In this document: positions 8,704 through 16,016 of the stretch, one piece after another
Numbering within the stretch: position 1 is the first letter of the stretch
Layout: every line of letters begins with the position of its first letter
Assembly (NCBI GenBank): GCA_045648505.1
Contig: JAZROD010000027.1
Coordinates: 4,028 to 68,027, forward strand
Reading direction: 5' to 3'
DNA length: 64,000 bases
From: RGIG8700 sp045648505
GTDB taxonomy: Bacteria > Bacillota > Clostridia > RGIG6154
Position numbers and translations under genes: made by a program
Notes under the pieces: model-generated
The model's input: only the letters and a program-made list of their open reading frames with translations
The model's database searches: none
What the model was told of the DNA's origin: nothing

Positions 8704-9338
8704 ATAAAAAGTATATACTTTTTGACCTTGACGGAACTCTTACAGATTCAGGCGAGGGAATAACAAAAAGCGTTGTTTATGCTCTTGAAAAGTTCGGAAT
8801 AAAAGAAGAGCCTGAAAATGTCAAACATTTCGTTGGTCCACCTCTTAAAGAAAATTTTATGTTAACATATAATTTCACCGAAAAACAGGCAACTGATGCG
8901 GTGGACTTTTTCAGGGAAAGATATGCACCTGTAGGAATATTTGAAAATTACCCCTACGAAGGCATAAAAGAACTTTTAAAAGACCTTAAAGAAGCGGGCT
9001 ATATTCTGCTTGTTGCCACATCAAAGCCACATATTCATGCAGAAACAGTTCTTGAAAAATTTGAGCTTTATCAGTATTTTGATTATGTTCTGGGAAGTGA
9101 GCTTCACGGAAGTGAATGTAAAACAGAAATAATGAAGGATGTTCTTAAAAAAGCAGGAGTGGAAGACTTAAAAGAAGCAATAATGGTTGGGGACACAATT
9201 TTTGACATCGAAGGTGCAAGAAATGTTGGCGTAGAAGTTATAGCCGTAGAGTATGGTTACGGCAAAAAAGAAGAATTAAAGGAAGCAGATTTTGTGGTTG
9301 AAACAGTATCTGACCTTAAAAAATTACTCCTTGGGTAA
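8700..9338 (+). CDS. HAD-superfamily hydrolase, phosphoglycolate-phosphatase type
   Basis: A 212-residue Gph-like phosphatase. Motif I is DLDGT with nucleophile Asp9 and acid Asp11. A helical cap with FVGPPLKE follows, then ATSKP as motif II, a conserved Lys in SECKTE, and GDTIFDIEGARNVG as motif IV. This layout is typical of the phosphoglycolate phosphatase/PpaX clade, but members act on many small phosphates and the substrate cannot be told. It is translationally coupled to the SDR gene (ATGA overlap). Confidence 0.88.
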   Translation: MNKKYILFDLDGTLTDSGEGITKSVVYALEKFGIKEEPENVKHFVGPPLKENFMLTYNFTEKQATDAVDFFRERYAPVGIFENYPYEGIKELLKDLKEAGYILLVATSKPHIHAETVLEKFELYQYFDYVLGSELHGSECKTEIMKDVLKKAGVEDLKEAIMVGDTIFDIEGARNVGVEVIAVEYGYGKKEELKEADFVVETVSDLKKLLLG

Positions 9339-9415
9339 AAAAACACACCCAAATTTTCAAAAAATAATCAAAAAAAGACGAAAAAATCAAAAAATAACCC
9401 TAAAAAAGCGAAAAG

Positions 9416-9552
9416 TTTACAATTTGTTTATATTGTGTTAATAATCACACCTTATAATTCTATCTGTAATCAGGAAATGGTTACACGCTAATATCTTTTT
9501 TATATATTCATCCCTATCTTTTTTTTGCCTGCATTAGAGCAGGTTTTTTTTT
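9416..9552 (+). ncRNA. Candidate small RNA (promoter to terminator, no ORF)
   Basis: TTTACA (9416-9421), 17 bp, TAATAA (9439-9444) is followed about 85 bases on by a CCTGC/GCAGG stem and T9. The span has no start codon with a ribosome site. It may instead be only the terminator of the HAD gene; I do not recognise an RNA family. Confidence 0.3.
9528..9552 (+). terminator. Terminator downstream of the HAD gene
   Basis: CCTGC (9528-9532), loop, GCAGG (9539-9543), T9. The stem is short, so efficiency may be modest. Confidence 0.6.
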
Positions 9553-9567
9553 ACCCTTTTTTATGGG

Positions 9568-9655
9568 TAAATTTTTTGCATCTTGCACTGATTGCTCCGT
9601 TTATGTACATCAAGTACACTTCACTTCGCATCAGCACAAGCTACATAAAAATTTC
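9568..9655. repeat. Palindromic element, copy 4
   Basis: Apex TGTAC-ATCAA-GTACA around 9603-9617. Imperfect arms include CTTG..CTGAT.GC (9582-9595) against GCATCAG..CAAG (9628-9640), with AATTTTT/AAAAATT further out. It lacks the TATCAAAATCTAT tail of the terminator-associated copies. Confidence 0.6.
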
Positions 9656-9686
9656 CTCCCTAAAAAACAAAAAGGAAAATTCCGAC

Positions 9687-9758
9687 AAGAGTCGCTTATG
9701 TACACAAAGTACACCACGCTCCATAGAAAGCACAACCTGCATGAAAAATAGCTCATCC
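9687..9758. repeat. Palindromic element, copy 5
   Basis: Apex TGTAC-ACAAA-GTACA preceded by GTCGCTTA and followed by CCACGCTC, AAGCACAACC and GAAAAAT. It aligns base for base with copy 6 (argJ-argB gap) over the apex and the AAGCACAA stretch. The outer arms are weak. Confidence 0.6.
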
Positions 9759-9780
9759 CAGAAATTTGCGTATTGTTATA

Positions 9781-9855
9781 TGTAGGGTTGGACCTGTGTG
9801 ACCGCCCGTTTTGTATGTGCATTTTTTCGGAATGACACATAGGTCATTCCCTACA
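9781..9855. repeat. 75-bp inverted-repeat (MITE-like) element
   Basis: The ends are TGTAGGG and CCCTACA, with a second inner pair ACCTGTGTG / CACATAGGT in the same register. The two 28-base arms match at about three quarters of positions. No ORF is inside. Flanking ATA on both sides may or may not be a target duplication. Confidence 0.6.
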
Positions 9856-9860
9856 ATAAT

Positions 9861-9888
9861 TGTGAATTGTGAATTATGCATTGTGAAT
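9861..9888. repeat. Tandem heptamer repeat, copy 2
   Basis: Units TGTGAAT, TGTGAAT, TATGCAT, TGTGAAT, the same heptamer phase as at 2631 and 46597. Confidence 0.7.
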
Positions 9889-9930
9889 TGCTTTCCCACT
9901 TCTAACTCCTAACTCTTAAAACTTTTCCAC

Positions 9931-9959
9931 TTGCAATACTTTAATTGTTATGGTAAAAT
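9931..9959 (+). promoter_or_regulatory. Promoter of DUF1385-prmC-FTR
   Basis: TTGCAA (9931-9936), 17 bp, TAAAAT (9954-9959), 36 bases before the ATG. Confidence 0.7.
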
Positions 9960-9995
9960 TATAAAGATGGCAAAAGTGCCTTAAAGGAGATTAAA

Positions 9996-10934
9996 ATGAA
10001 AGAAAAAAATGTTCAGCATAAAACTTCTATCGGCGGTCAGGCGGTTATGGAAGGTGTTATGATGCGTGGGCCTGAAAAGATGGCTATAAGTGTCAGAAAA
10101 CCTGATGGCGAAATTGTGACCAAGGTGGAAGATGTAAAAATAAAAAAGAAAAGTATATGGCTTAAAATTCCTGTTGTAAGAGGATGTATAAACTTCTTCG
10201 GTTCAATGGTTACAGGGGTTAAGGCTCTTATGTATAGTGCAGAGTTTGTGGACCTTGAAGAAGATGGTGAGCCATCTAAATTTGATAAGTGGCTTGAAAA
10301 GGTTTTCGGAGATAAGCTTAAAGATGTTGTTGTATATTTCTCTGTTATCCTTTCAATGTTTATGTCTGTGGGACTTTTTATTCTGCTTCCCACATGGCTT
10401 GTGAGCCTTCTTGATTTTGTTACAGAATCGGTCGTGGTGAAAAATCTTTCGGAAGGTGTTGTAAGAATCGTTATTTTTCTTACATATCTCTACCTTTCTT
10501 CTCTTTTACCTGATATTAAGAGAGTTTTTCAGTATCACGGTGCAGAACATAAATCTATTGCCTGCTATGAAGCAGGGGAAGAGCTCACTGTTGAGAATGC
10601 AAGAAAAAATAAAAGACTTCACCCAAGATGCGGAACAAGTTTTCTTCTTATTGTAATGGTAATAAGTATTATTTGTTTTTCATTTATGGGTTGGCAGAAT
10701 ATCTGGATAAGAACTGTAACAAGACTTGCTCTTATGCCTGTTATTGCAGGACTTTCCTATGAAGTGATAAAGCTTGCAGGAAGATATGATAATTTCCTTA
10801 CAAGAATTTTAAGTTTTCCGGGACTTTGTCTTCAGAAGCTTACAACAAATGAACCGGATGACAGTCAGCTTGAAGTTGCCCTTGAAGCAATAAAGGCGGT
10901 TATTCCTGAAAGTAAAGAAGATGACAAATGGTAA
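9996..10934 (+). CDS. DUF1385 membrane protein (YqhQ family)
   Basis: 312 residues with the family's N-terminal hallmark GGQAVMEGVMMRGP at about residues 10-23. Hydrophobic segments lie near residues 110-140, 150-165 and 210-250. A QYHGAEHKSIACYE segment and HPRCGTSFL are also conserved in this family. The biochemical role is not established; in Clostridia it commonly sits next to prmC. The ATG follows AAGGAGA. The gene overlaps prmC by 7 bases, so their translation is coupled. Confidence 0.9.
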   Translation: MKEKNVQHKTSIGGQAVMEGVMMRGPEKMAISVRKPDGEIVTKVEDVKIKKKSIWLKIPVVRGCINFFGSMVTGVKALMYSAEFVDLEEDGEPSKFDKWLEKVFGDKLKDVVVYFSVILSMFMSVGLFILLPTWLVSLLDFVTESVVVKNLSEGVVRIVIFLTYLYLSSLLPDIKRVFQYHGAEHKSIACYEAGEELTVENARKNKRLHPRCGTSFLLIVMVISIICFSFMGWQNIWIRTVTRLALMPVIAGLSYEVIKLAGRYDNFLTRILSFPGLCLQKLTTNEPDDSQLEVALEAIKAVIPESKEDDKW

Positions 10935-11752
10935 AATTAAGAGATGCATATAAAAAAGCACAGGAAATATTAAAAGAAAACGGCATTGAGGATTTTAAGT
11001 CCGATGCCTTTTTCCTTATAGAAGGAATTTACAAAATAAAAAGAGCAGAGCTTCTTTCTGATAAAGAGGTTGATTTTAAGGTTCTTGAAAAAGCCCTTGA
11101 AAGAAGAATAAAGGGAGAACCCTGTGCATACATAACAGGTGAAACAGAGTTTATGGGACTGCCTTTTAAGGTGAACAAAAATGTACTTATTCCAAGGCAG
11201 GACACCGAAAATTTAATAGAGTTTCTTCTTGAGAGAACAGAAAAAGGTGCAGAAATTTTAGACCTTTGCACAGGTTCGGGATGTATTGGAATTTCTCTTA
11301 AAAAATATGTTGAAAATTCTGCCGTTACAATGGTTGATGTTTCAGAAGGTGCAATTTCTGTTGCCAAGGAAAATGCGCTTTTAAATAAAGAAGATGTAAC
11401 AATCGTAAAAGATGATGTTCTAAATTCTTCCTATGAATACGGAAAATACGATTTAATAGTTTCAAATCCACCATATATAGAAGAAGAAACCATAGAAACT
11501 CTTGATAAAACCGTAAAGGAGTTTGAACCTCGACTTGCACTTGATGGCGGAAAAGACGGTCTTGTGTTTTACAGAAAAATAGCAAAGGATTTCAAAAAGT
11601 ATCTGAAAGAAAATGGCAGACTTGCTTTTGAAATTGGTTTCAATCAGGGTGAAGCAGTGAAAGAAATCCTTGAAGAAAACGGATATCTCAATATAGAAGT
11701 AATTAAAGATTATAACAACAATAACAGAATTGTTACGGGGGAACATAAATGA
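10928..11752 (+). CDS. prmC: Peptide-chain release factor glutamine methyltransferase
   Basis: Methylates the Gln of the GGQ motif in release factors RF1/RF2. The 274-residue length is typical. A helical N-terminal domain carries the RIKGEPCAYITGE segment, then a Rossmann methyltransferase domain with LDLCTGSGCIGISL binds S-adenosylmethionine, and the catalytic NPPY is at residues 180-183 with the usual YIEEETI following. The C-terminus has LAFEIGFNQG. Its usual partner prfA is not next to it here; a mini ferredoxin-thioredoxin-reductase-like gene follows with a 4-base overlap instead. Confidence 0.95.
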   Translation: MVKLRDAYKKAQEILKENGIEDFKSDAFFLIEGIYKIKRAELLSDKEVDFKVLEKALERRIKGEPCAYITGETEFMGLPFKVNKNVLIPRQDTENLIEFLLERTEKGAEILDLCTGSGCIGISLKKYVENSAVTMVDVSEGAISVAKENALLNKEDVTIVKDDVLNSSYEYGKYDLIVSNPPYIEEETIETLDKTVKEFEPRLALDGGKDGLVFYRKIAKDFKKYLKENGRLAFEIGFNQGEAVKEILEENGYLNIEVIKDYNNNNRIVTGEHK

Positions 11753-11946
11753 AGGTAATATATAATCCTGATACAGAAATGGTCAAAACAGTTAAAGAAG
11801 GTCTTGAAAGAACGGGTGGGTACTGTCCCTGTCGCCTTGAAAGAACAGAAGACACAAAATGTATATGTAAGGAATTTAAAGAACAGATAGCAGATGAAAC
11901 TTTTGAAGGCTTTTGCCATTGCATGCTTTATTATAAAGTGAAGTAA
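11749..11946 (+). CDS. Small ferredoxin-thioredoxin reductase catalytic-chain-like protein
   Basis: 65 residues holding three paired-cysteine motifs: CPC at 26-28, CIC at 38-40 and CHC at 56-58. This is the pattern of the ferredoxin:thioredoxin reductase catalytic subunit, where the motifs hold a 4Fe-4S cluster and a redox-active disulfide. Family members are usually 100 residues or more; here the spacings are different and the N-terminal part is short. It overlaps the prmC stop (ATGA), so it is made with PrmC. A redox role is inferred from the cysteines; the electron donor is unknown. Confidence 0.7.
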   Translation: MKVIYNPDTEMVKTVKEGLERTGGYCPCRLERTEDTKCICKEFKEQIADETFEGFCHCMLYYKVK

Positions 11947-11962
11947 TTTTTCAATAAAACAC

Positions 11963-11990
11963 TTGCATTTTTGTTCACTTATGATATAAT
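11963..11990 (+). promoter_or_regulatory. Promoter of the sugar-binding lipoprotein gene
   Basis: TTGCAT (11963-11968), 16 bp, consensus TATAAT (11985-11990), 35 bases before the chosen ATG. Confidence 0.75.
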
Positions 11991-12025
11991 GATTGTATCA
12001 TCAAAAAAAGAAAGGACGAAAAAAG

Positions 12026-13567
12026 ATGAAGAAAATTTTAGCACTTGTTTTAGCAGTTGTTATGATGCTTTCTTTCGCAGCTTGCGGTGGAAACGATGCA
12101 AACCTTGTTGAAACAGATCTTTCTAAACCTGTTACATTAAACTGGATTATGCCGGGTCCCGGTATCCAGACTGATGCAGAAATGGTTTGGGCAAAATTCA
12201 ATGAAGAACTCAAAAAAATCGAAGGCTTCGAAAATGTTACAGTAAACATTGAAGTTATTCCTATGGCTGACTATGTTCAGAAGATTATGCTTATGCAGAC
12301 TTCAGGCGAAAAAATGGACTTAATCCAGACATATCAGCTTCAGTATGCTCAGGAATATAGAAATGGTACTATCCAGGATATGACACCATATCTTGAAAAG
12401 TATGCAAAAGAATCTCTTAAAGAGCTTCCACAGTGGGTTATCGATATGGGTAAGGTTGACGGCGCACAGGCTATTCTTCCTAACTATCAGAAAATGACAT
12501 CTGCTCCATATTATATGACAATCCCTGCAGACCTTGCTGAGTATATGGATATTGATGCAGTATCTAAAGCAGCTATAGCTGAAGAAGAAAATAACTATAG
12601 CGTATCAGAAGAATCTCTTGCTCTTATGGAAGATTATCTTTCAAAGGTTAAAGATGCAGGTAAAATCGGTAAAGGTTATGTTGGTGGATGGTCTGCAAGA
12701 GGTAAAGAATCTATCATTGACAGCTTCCAGTACTACTATGAAGCTCCTGAAATCAAAATCTTCCACAGCCACGTTGACGACCAGCAGGTTTCACTCTGGA
12801 GAGCAAAGAAATACTTCTTTGACAAAGGTTATGTAAGAAAAGACGCTCTTTCAGCTAAATCAGCTGACTTTAACGGCGTTAAAGACGGTAATGTTGTTTG
12901 GACATCACAGAACTGGACAGGAAAAGTTGAAAAATTTGACGGTGACAAAACACATGATGTTCCAGTAGTTCAGATTCCTACAATCGACCACTTCTATATT
13001 GGCTACAAGCCTGCAGCAGGCGGTTTCGCAATTCCTGTAAATTCAGAATGTCCTGACGTTGCAGCTATGCTTGTAAACCTTATGTCATCAAAGAAAGGTA
13101 TTGACCTTTACAACTTATTGGTTTACGGTATTGAAGGCGTTCACTACACAGTAGATAAAGTTCTTGAAAACGGCGATAAGATGATTACACCAAAAGACTA
13201 CCCTGAAGAAGGTAACTCTTCATCAGCATACGGTTTACAGAAATGGATCGTTGGTAACGCTAAAAACGCTTACATAACATCTAACCAGCCTGAAAACTTC
13301 AAAGAAGTTATCTACGAACAGATGAACGAAGGCGAACTTACAGTTGTATCTCCTCTTATGGGATTTGCTCTTGATGCAACAGCAATCGAAACAAAACTCG
13401 GTCAGATTAAAGCTGTTGGTAAAGAATACGGTGACCCAATCGGTTCAGGTGCTGTAGATACAGAAGCATTACTTACAGAAATGTTCACAAAATATGAACA
13501 GGCAGGCATTAACGATGTAATCGCTGATATTCAGGGACAGGTTGATGCATTCCTTGCTACAAAATAA
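12026..13567 (+). CDS. ABC transporter solute-binding lipoprotein (family 1 / DUF3502 type)
   Basis: A 513-residue lipoprotein: a signal peptide with lipobox SFAAC, so Cys20 or close to it becomes the lipidated N-terminus. It has the length and layout of large carbohydrate-binding proteins, and the C-terminal region (about 440-513, with a helical AGINDVIADIQGQVDAF segment) matches the DUF3502 extension of LipO-like proteins. Expected substrates are oligosaccharides. The start is chosen at 12026 after GAAAGGA because the longer frame to 11993 overlaps the -10 region. There are no permease or ATPase genes beside it, so it is an orphan unit with its own promoter and terminator. Codon use is like that of highly expressed genes. 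Confidence 0.88.
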   Translation: MKKILALVLAVVMMLSFAACGGNDANLVETDLSKPVTLNWIMPGPGIQTDAEMVWAKFNEELKKIEGFENVTVNIEVIPMADYVQKIMLMQTSGEKMDLIQTYQLQYAQEYRNGTIQDMTPYLEKYAKESLKELPQWVIDMGKVDGAQAILPNYQKMTSAPYYMTIPADLAEYMDIDAVSKAAIAEEENNYSVSEESLALMEDYLSKVKDAGKIGKGYVGGWSARGKESIIDSFQYYYEAPEIKIFHSHVDDQQVSLWRAKKYFFDKGYVRKDALSAKSADFNGVKDGNVVWTSQNWTGKVEKFDGDKTHDVPVVQIPTIDHFYIGYKPAAGGFAIPVNSECPDVAAMLVNLMSSKKGIDLYNLLVYGIEGVHYTVDKVLENGDKMITPKDYPEEGNSSSAYGLQKWIVGNAKNAYITSNQPENFKEVIYEQMNEGELTVVSPLMGFALDATAIETKLGQIKAVGKEYGDPIGSGAVDTEALLTEMFTKYEQAGINDVIADIQGQVDAFLATK

Positions 13568-13583
13568 TAAAACAAACAACAAA

Positions 13584-13610
13584 AACCTCTCATTTTGAGA
13601 GGTTTTTTCT
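13584..13610 (+). terminator. Terminator of the lipoprotein gene
   Basis: AACCTCTC / GAGAGGTT stem with an ATTTT loop and T6. Confidence 0.88.
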
Positions 13611-13649
13611 TGACTTATAATTCAAGTGTGATATGATAAGTTTATCATA
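13610..13649 (+). promoter_or_regulatory. Promoter with overlapping palindromic operator
   Basis: TTGACT (13610-13615), 16 bp, TATGAT (13632-13637). The -10 is the left arm of a perfect palindrome TATGATAA-GT-TTATCATA (13632-13649), placed where a repressor dimer would block initiation. The regulator is unknown. Confidence 0.65.
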
Positions 13650-13679
13650 ACAAAATAAGTTTATAAAGGAGCAAATGTT

Positions 13680-14918
13680 ATGGCAAAGTTTGGTTATATC
13701 GGATTAGGCGGAAGAGGCATAGGTATGCTTAAGAATCTTCTTGAGTGCTTTGAGGATGTTGAGATAGTTGCTATCTGCGACCTTTTGGAAGAAAGAGTTA
13801 AAGAAGCGGAAAAATTGTTTGAAAGCTTAAATAAAAAAGTTCCTTTTTCAACAACAGATGAAGATGAGTTCTTTAATGTTGAAATGGATGGCGTATTTAT
13901 TATGACAAACTGGGAAAGCCATGTTCCACTTGCCATAAAAGCTATGAAGAAAGGCATCAGACCGGGAATTGAGGTTGGCGGAGCATATTCACTTAAAGAA
14001 TGCTTTGACCTTGTTGATACTTATGAAGAAACCGGCATACATGTTATGATGCTCGAAAACTGTTGCTACGGAAAAAATGAGCTTACTGTTCTCAAAATGG
14101 TAAGGGAAGGACTTTTCGGCAAGATTGTTCATTGCAGTGGCGGATACCACCACGAGCTTCTTTATGAAATTTCTCACGGTGTGCAGAGAAAGCACTATCG
14201 CTTAAGAAACTATATTACAAGAAACTGCGAAAATTATCCGACACACGAGCTTGGACCTATTGCAAAGGTGCTTAATATAAACAGAGGAAACAGAATGCTT
14301 CAGCTTAACTCTGTGGCATCAAAGGCTGCAGGGCTTGCAGAATATGTTAAAGAGCATCAGGACACACTTTCACATCTTAATGATACAGTTTTCAATCAGG
14401 GAGATATTATTACAACAATTATCACCTGCGCAAACGGAGAAACTATCACATTAACCCTTGATACAACCCTGCCAAGATTTTATTCAAGAGGCTTTACGGT
14501 AAGAGGAACAAAGGGCGGATTCTTTGAAGATGGTGATACTGTTTATCTTGAAGCAGAAAGAAAAGAATACGAAAAAGAAGACGAATTTATTCATTTCCAC
14601 TGGCAGAAAAAATATGGAAATGGAGAAGAAATGCGAGAAAAATACAAGCATCATCTTTGGGCAAAGCACGGCGATGCAGCCGCAACATCAGGCCACGACG
14701 GAATGGACTATATGGTTCTTGCCGCATTTATGGAAAGTGTTGAAAAGAAGGCAGTTCCGCCGATTGATACATACGATACTGCAAGTTGGATGGCAATAAC
14801 ACCCCTTTCAGAACAGTCAATCAAAATGGGTGGTGCGCCTGTTGCAATCCCTGATTTCACAAAGGGATTATGGGCAATGAAGAGAGAAGTGGCAGACCTT
14901 GAATTTAGACTGGATTAA
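13680..14918 (+). CDS. Gfo/Idh/MocA oxidoreductase, GH109-like
   Basis: 412 residues. The N-terminal Rossmann domain has GYIGLGGRGIGM, a dinucleotide-binding loop. The middle contains YPTHELGPIAKVLNINRGNR, close to the block used by family GH109, where a bound NAD takes part in hydrolysis of N-acetylgalactosaminides. It may therefore be a glycosidase or a sugar oxidoreductase. It lacks the Tat signal peptide often found on GH109 enzymes, so it would act in the cytoplasm. The ATG follows AAAGGAG. It is a single-gene unit under an operator-bearing promoter and follows a sugar-binding lipoprotein gene, which may be functionally related. Confidence 0.82.
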   Translation: MAKFGYIGLGGRGIGMLKNLLECFEDVEIVAICDLLEERVKEAEKLFESLNKKVPFSTTDEDEFFNVEMDGVFIMTNWESHVPLAIKAMKKGIRPGIEVGGAYSLKECFDLVDTYEETGIHVMMLENCCYGKNELTVLKMVREGLFGKIVHCSGGYHHELLYEISHGVQRKHYRLRNYITRNCENYPTHELGPIAKVLNINRGNRMLQLNSVASKAAGLAEYVKEHQDTLSHLNDTVFNQGDIITTIITCANGETITLTLDTTLPRFYSRGFTVRGTKGGFFEDGDTVYLEAERKEYEKEDEFIHFHWQKKYGNGEEMREKYKHHLWAKHGDAAATSGHDGMDYMVLAAFMESVEKKAVPPIDTYDTASWMAITPLSEQSIKMGGAPVAIPDFTKGLWAMKREVADLEFRLD

Positions 14919-14924
14919 AAACAG

Positions 14925-15080
14925 GATATTTATGCGGCGTGTTCTTAAGGACACGCCGCAACGATATTAATTTCTTGCGAAATCAGAGATATTGCTTCGC
15001 AGAGATATTGTGCTACGCACAAAGATATTCCCTTCGGGAGTTAATTTATATCGATACGGAATGTCCTTCGGACAATTCCG
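14925..15080. repeat. Hairpin-spaced repeat array A (GATATT unit)
   Basis: The unit (A)GATATT recurs at 14925, 14963, 14988, 15004 and 15024. The spacers are perfect small hairpins: GCGGCGTGT..ACACGCCGC (14934-14959), ATTTC-TTGC-GAAAT (14970-14983), GC-TTC-GC (14994-15000), GTGC-TAC-GCAC (15010-15020), CCC-TTC-GGG (15030-15038) and CGGAAT.GTCC-TTC-GGAC.ATTCCG (15057-15080). A degenerate inverted unit TATATCG lies before the last hairpin. The array fills the gap between convergent genes and runs into the 3' end of the yfiH gene. Confidence 0.85.
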
Positions 15081-15876
15081 TAATTGTTGCCATAATTCCT
15101 CTCTTTGGTCCAAGGCCACGATGAGAGTATAAATAATCTTTATTACAACTTGTGCAAAGGTCTGAAATTATAATGTTTGTCAGTCCCTGCTCTTCAAGAA
15201 TGTGCTTGTTTATAAGTGGTAAGTCTAAAAAATATTTGTCATTTTCTTTCACTATTGCATCTTTGTATCCAAACTTATCTATGAACTTTTCGTAAAGGTT
15301 AGAGGATACTTCGTAACACTCTTTGCATATTCCCGGACCAATAAGACAAATCCCATCCTCTGTACCAAAAAGCTCTTTCATTTTCCGGAGGGTAAGGGAA
15401 GCAAGTTCATCAAAAGTGCCTCTCCATCCACAATGGGCAGAGCCGATTGCTTTGTTTTTTACATCAATAATTGTAACAGGTATACAGTCTGCACTATGAA
15501 TAGCTATAGGGAGATTTTTCTCGTTTGTTACTATGGCGTCAATGCTTTCGTAATCTCTTTCTTTATAAACACCTTTTCCTGCATCGTCCATTGTTGCAAC
15601 TAAAATATTTGTGTTGTGAGTCTGCTTTGTTGTAACTATATTTTCTGTTGTAAAGCCTGCGGCAGATGAAAAAATTTCATAGTTTTTAATTATATTTTCT
15701 TTACTGTCCGATGTGCTTGTTCCAAGATTTAAAGTACCAAGTGCTTCGCCCTCTGAAACACCGCCTTTTCTTGTGGAAACTGCCATATTTACAAATGGAT
15801 AATCGTCAAGCACTTTGAACTTTAAGAAAACAACACCGTCTTTTTCTATAATGTGCATATTATCTGATTTAAGCAT
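15046..15876 (-). CDS. YfiH/PgeF-family laccase-domain protein (purine nucleoside phosphorylase)
   Basis: 276 residues of the multicopper-polyphenol-oxidase-like (laccase-domain) family. Members have been shown to act as purine nucleoside phosphorylase/adenosine deaminase and, in some bacteria, to edit peptidoglycan precursors. Metal-site segments are TKQTH, HSADCIPV, SAHCGWRGT and the C-terminal SHRGLGPKRGIMA. I start at 15876, after AGAGG, because the longer frame extends into the promoter. The last roughly 10 codons (TELSEGHSVSI) are encoded by the terminal hairpin of repeat array A, so the native C-terminus seems to have been replaced or extended by repeat DNA. Confidence 0.88.
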   Translation of the reverse strand: MLKSDNMHIIEKDGVVFLKFKVLDDYPFVNMAVSTRKGGVSEGEALGTLNLGTSTSDSKENIIKNYEIFSSAAGFTTENIVTTKQTHNTNILVATMDDAGKGVYKERDYESIDAIVTNEKNLPIAIHSADCIPVTIIDVKNKAIGSAHCGWRGTFDELASLTLRKMKELFGTEDGICLIGPGICKECYEVSSNLYEKFIDKFGYKDAIVKENDKYFLDLPLINKHILEEQGLTNIIISDLCTSCNKDYLYSHRGLGPKRGIMATITELSEGHSVSI

Positions 15877-15904
15877 GAAAAACCTCTTTCTTTCAGTTTT
15901 TTGT

Positions 15905-15933
15905 ATTATATCTGTTTTTATTATTGGTGTCAA
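15905..15933 (-). promoter_or_regulatory. Promoter of the yfiH-family gene
   Basis: Minus strand: consensus TTGACA (15933-15928), 17 bp, consensus TATAAT (15910-15905). Confidence 0.85.
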
Positions 15934-15956
15934 GGTGATGAAATTATAAAAAAATG

Positions 15957-15985
15957 TTGCAAAAAGAGATAAAATAAGGTAAAAT
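15957..15985 (+). promoter_or_regulatory. Promoter of iorA-iorB
   Basis: TTGCAA (15957-15962), 17 bp, TAAAAT (15980-15985), 31 bases before the ATG. Confidence 0.7.
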
Positions 15986-16016
15986 AGAAGGAACTATTAA
16001 ATAAAGAGGTAATACT

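Larger units (their letters stand above)
9339..9995. other. 657-bp intergenic region rich in repeats
   Basis: No convincing protein gene. It contains, in order: an A-rich stretch; a promoter-like site at 9416-9444; a terminator at 9528-9552; a second hairpin TTACCC/GGGTAA with a T run at 9551-9577; palindromic elements at about 9568-9655 and 9687-9758; a 75-bp inverted-repeat element at 9781-9855; heptamer repeats; a CTAACTC doublet near 9902-9915; and the promoter of the DUF1385 gene. Open frames here run through repeats and have no ribosome sites. Confidence 0.8.

Noticed and set aside
9525..9840. Open frames in both strands of the 9.4-9.9 kb gap as genes
   Set aside because: They run through palindromic and inverted repeats, overlap one another on both strands, lack ribosome sites and have no recognisable sequence.
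15046..15933. Longer N-terminus for the YfiH-family protein
   Set aside because: The extra codons overlap the -10 and -35 boxes at 15905-15933; the start at 15876 has a ribosome site.
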